Source of the DNA: Aeromonas media
Lineage (GTDB): Bacteria > Pseudomonadota > Gammaproteobacteria > Enterobacterales > Aeromonadaceae
NCBI RefSeq assembly: GCF_000819985.1
Contig: NZ_CDBZ01000054.1
Span: 1 to 40,841, forward strand
DNA: 40,841 nt
Direction: 5' to 3'
The position numbers and the translations under genes are program-made. The notes below the pieces were generated by a model that saw only the letters and a program-made list of their open reading frames with translations, made no database searches and was not told where the DNA came from. Positions 39,969 to 40,841 of the stretch are shown piece after piece (the stretch's first letter is position 1; the number at the start of each line of letters is the position of its first letter).

Positions 39969-40841
39969 TGTGGCTCTCCGATATGTCAGTGCGCCGCCCC
40001 CTGGTGGCGGTCGTCATCAGTGCCCTGCTCACCGTGTTCGGCCTGGTGGCCTTCGCCAAGCTGACGGTGCGGGAGATGCCGGACGTGCAGACGCCGTCCG
40101 TCTCCATCACCACCACCTATGAGGGGGCCGCCCCCGAGGTAATGGAGAGCCAGGTCACCAAGCCCATCGAGGATCAGCTCTCCGGCATCAGCGGCATCAA
40201 GAACATCAACTCGGTGACCCGCAAGGGGCGCTCCTCCATCACGGTGGAGTTCAAGCTCGGCTGGAACATGTTGGAGGGCACCTCGGACGTGCGCGACGCC
40301 ATCTCCCGCGCCCGGCCGAGGCTCCCGGACGAGGCGGACGAGCCCATGGTCACCAAGGACAACGGCAACGGCGACGTGGCGATCTGGCTCAACTTCAGCA
40401 GCACCCAGATGGACCGCACCGCCATGACCGACTATGCCAACCGCATGCTGGTCGACTCCTTAAGCCTGGTGGACGGGGTGAGCGAGGTGTCCCTCTCCGG
40501 CGATCTGACCCAGGTGATGTATGTCAGGCTGCGCCCCGCCGACATGGCGGCCCGCGCCATCACGGTCGCCGACGTGCAGGATGCCCTCGAGCGGGAGAAC
40601 ATCGAGCTGCCCGGGGGGGAGATCCGCAACAACAGCATGACCATGGCGGTGCAGATCGCCCGTCTCTACCACAGCGCCGAGGATTTTCGTGCCCTGCCGG
40701 TGAAGACCGCCACCAATGGCCAGAGCATCTACCTGGCGGACATCGCCGACGTGGAGGTGGGGGCCAAGAACGAAGACAGCGCCTATCAGCGCAACGGCCG
40801 CGAGAGCCTGGGGATAGGCATAGTCGCGCAATCCACCGCCA
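39968..40841 (+). CDS. RND efflux transporter permease, partial (runs off the right edge)
   Basis: The first 291 residues of a long inner-membrane pump. It begins MWLSDMSVRRPLVAVVISALL (first transmembrane segment), then the periplasmic region with LTVREMPDVQTPSVSITTTYEGAAPEVMESQVTKPIEDQLSGISGIKNI and the usual NRMLVDSLSLVDGVSEVSLSGDLTQVMYVRL porter-domain pattern. The family is HAE-1/AcrB-like. The window contains only about a quarter of the usual 1,030 residues. The start overlaps the adaptor stop by one base, so the two are translationally coupled. No outer-membrane channel gene is visible; it may follow or lie elsewhere. The drug or metabolite carried is unknown. Confidence 0.95.
   Translation, partial: MWLSDMSVRRPLVAVVISALLTVFGLVAFAKLTVREMPDVQTPSVSITTTYEGAAPEVMESQVTKPIEDQLSGISGIKNINSVTRKGRSSITVEFKLGWNMLEGTSDVRDAISRARPRLPDEADEPMVTKDNGNGDVAIWLNFSSTQMDRTAMTDYANRMLVDSLSLVDGVSEVSLSGDLTQVMYVRLRPADMAARAITVADVQDALERENIELPGGEIRNNSMTMAVQIARLYHSAEDFRALPVKTATNGQSIYLADIADVEVGAKNEDSAYQRNGRESLGIGIVAQSTA

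Overview
The window is a GC-rich, densely coding stretch of a gammaproteobacterial chromosome. It most likely comes from Aeromonas. The pointers are tandem OmpA-type porin genes, a phoB-phoR-pstS order as in the Vibrio/Aeromonas group, a YciN-like small protein, and enzymes resembling E. coli and Vibrio orthologues. I see no insertion sequence, prophage, CRISPR array, tRNA or rRNA. The content is mostly core metabolism and transport, so most of the unusual signal lies in leaders, operators and small genes.

Left part (1-8000): a VOC-fold protein, then phoB-phoR and a stand-alone pstS. Both phoB and pstS carry readable Pho boxes, so the regulator and the phosphate-binding protein form one phosphate-starvation unit. 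An M48 lipoprotein protease overlaps a GNAT acetyltransferase. N-acetylglucosamine kinase (nagK), CutC and an FklB-type prolyl isomerase follow.

Transport block (8000-15000): an ABC-2 exporter (ATPase, permease, DUF2845-type secreted protein), then a complete polar amino acid importer of the Aap/Bzt type (binding protein, two permeases, ATPase). A hairpin separates the binding protein from the permeases. Its promoter region has tandem direct repeats.

Middle (15000-21200): a small hypothetical gene, a YfcD-like Nudix hydrolase, a Prx5-like peroxiredoxin and a YrbG-like Ca2+/Na+ antiporter. A fold-III ornithine/lysine-type decarboxylase faces away from a Na+:alanine/glycine symporter. The 870-nt gap between these two holds a tandem glycine riboswitch, a hairpin that masks the symporter Shine-Dalgarno site, and a heavily structured leader for the decarboxylase.

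Right part (21200-40841): a lipoate-ligase-like protein whose C-terminus is written by a dispersed palindromic repeat; an NCS2 purine permease with a PurR-like operator; a membrane GGDEF protein; YciN; a MATE pump divergent from an AraC regulator; malic enzyme maeA; three tandem ompA paralogues, each with its own terminator and leader hairpin; an unknown gene divergent from a small HTH regulator; an NSS symporter; a patatin-like protein in operon with a second GGDEF protein; and the start of an RND efflux operon that runs off the right edge.

I did not find a wholly new multi-gene system. The best leads are the decarboxylase leader RNA, the riboswitch expression platform, the pstS leader hairpin, the operator-like palindromes around the ompA genes, and the unknown gene/HTH pair.
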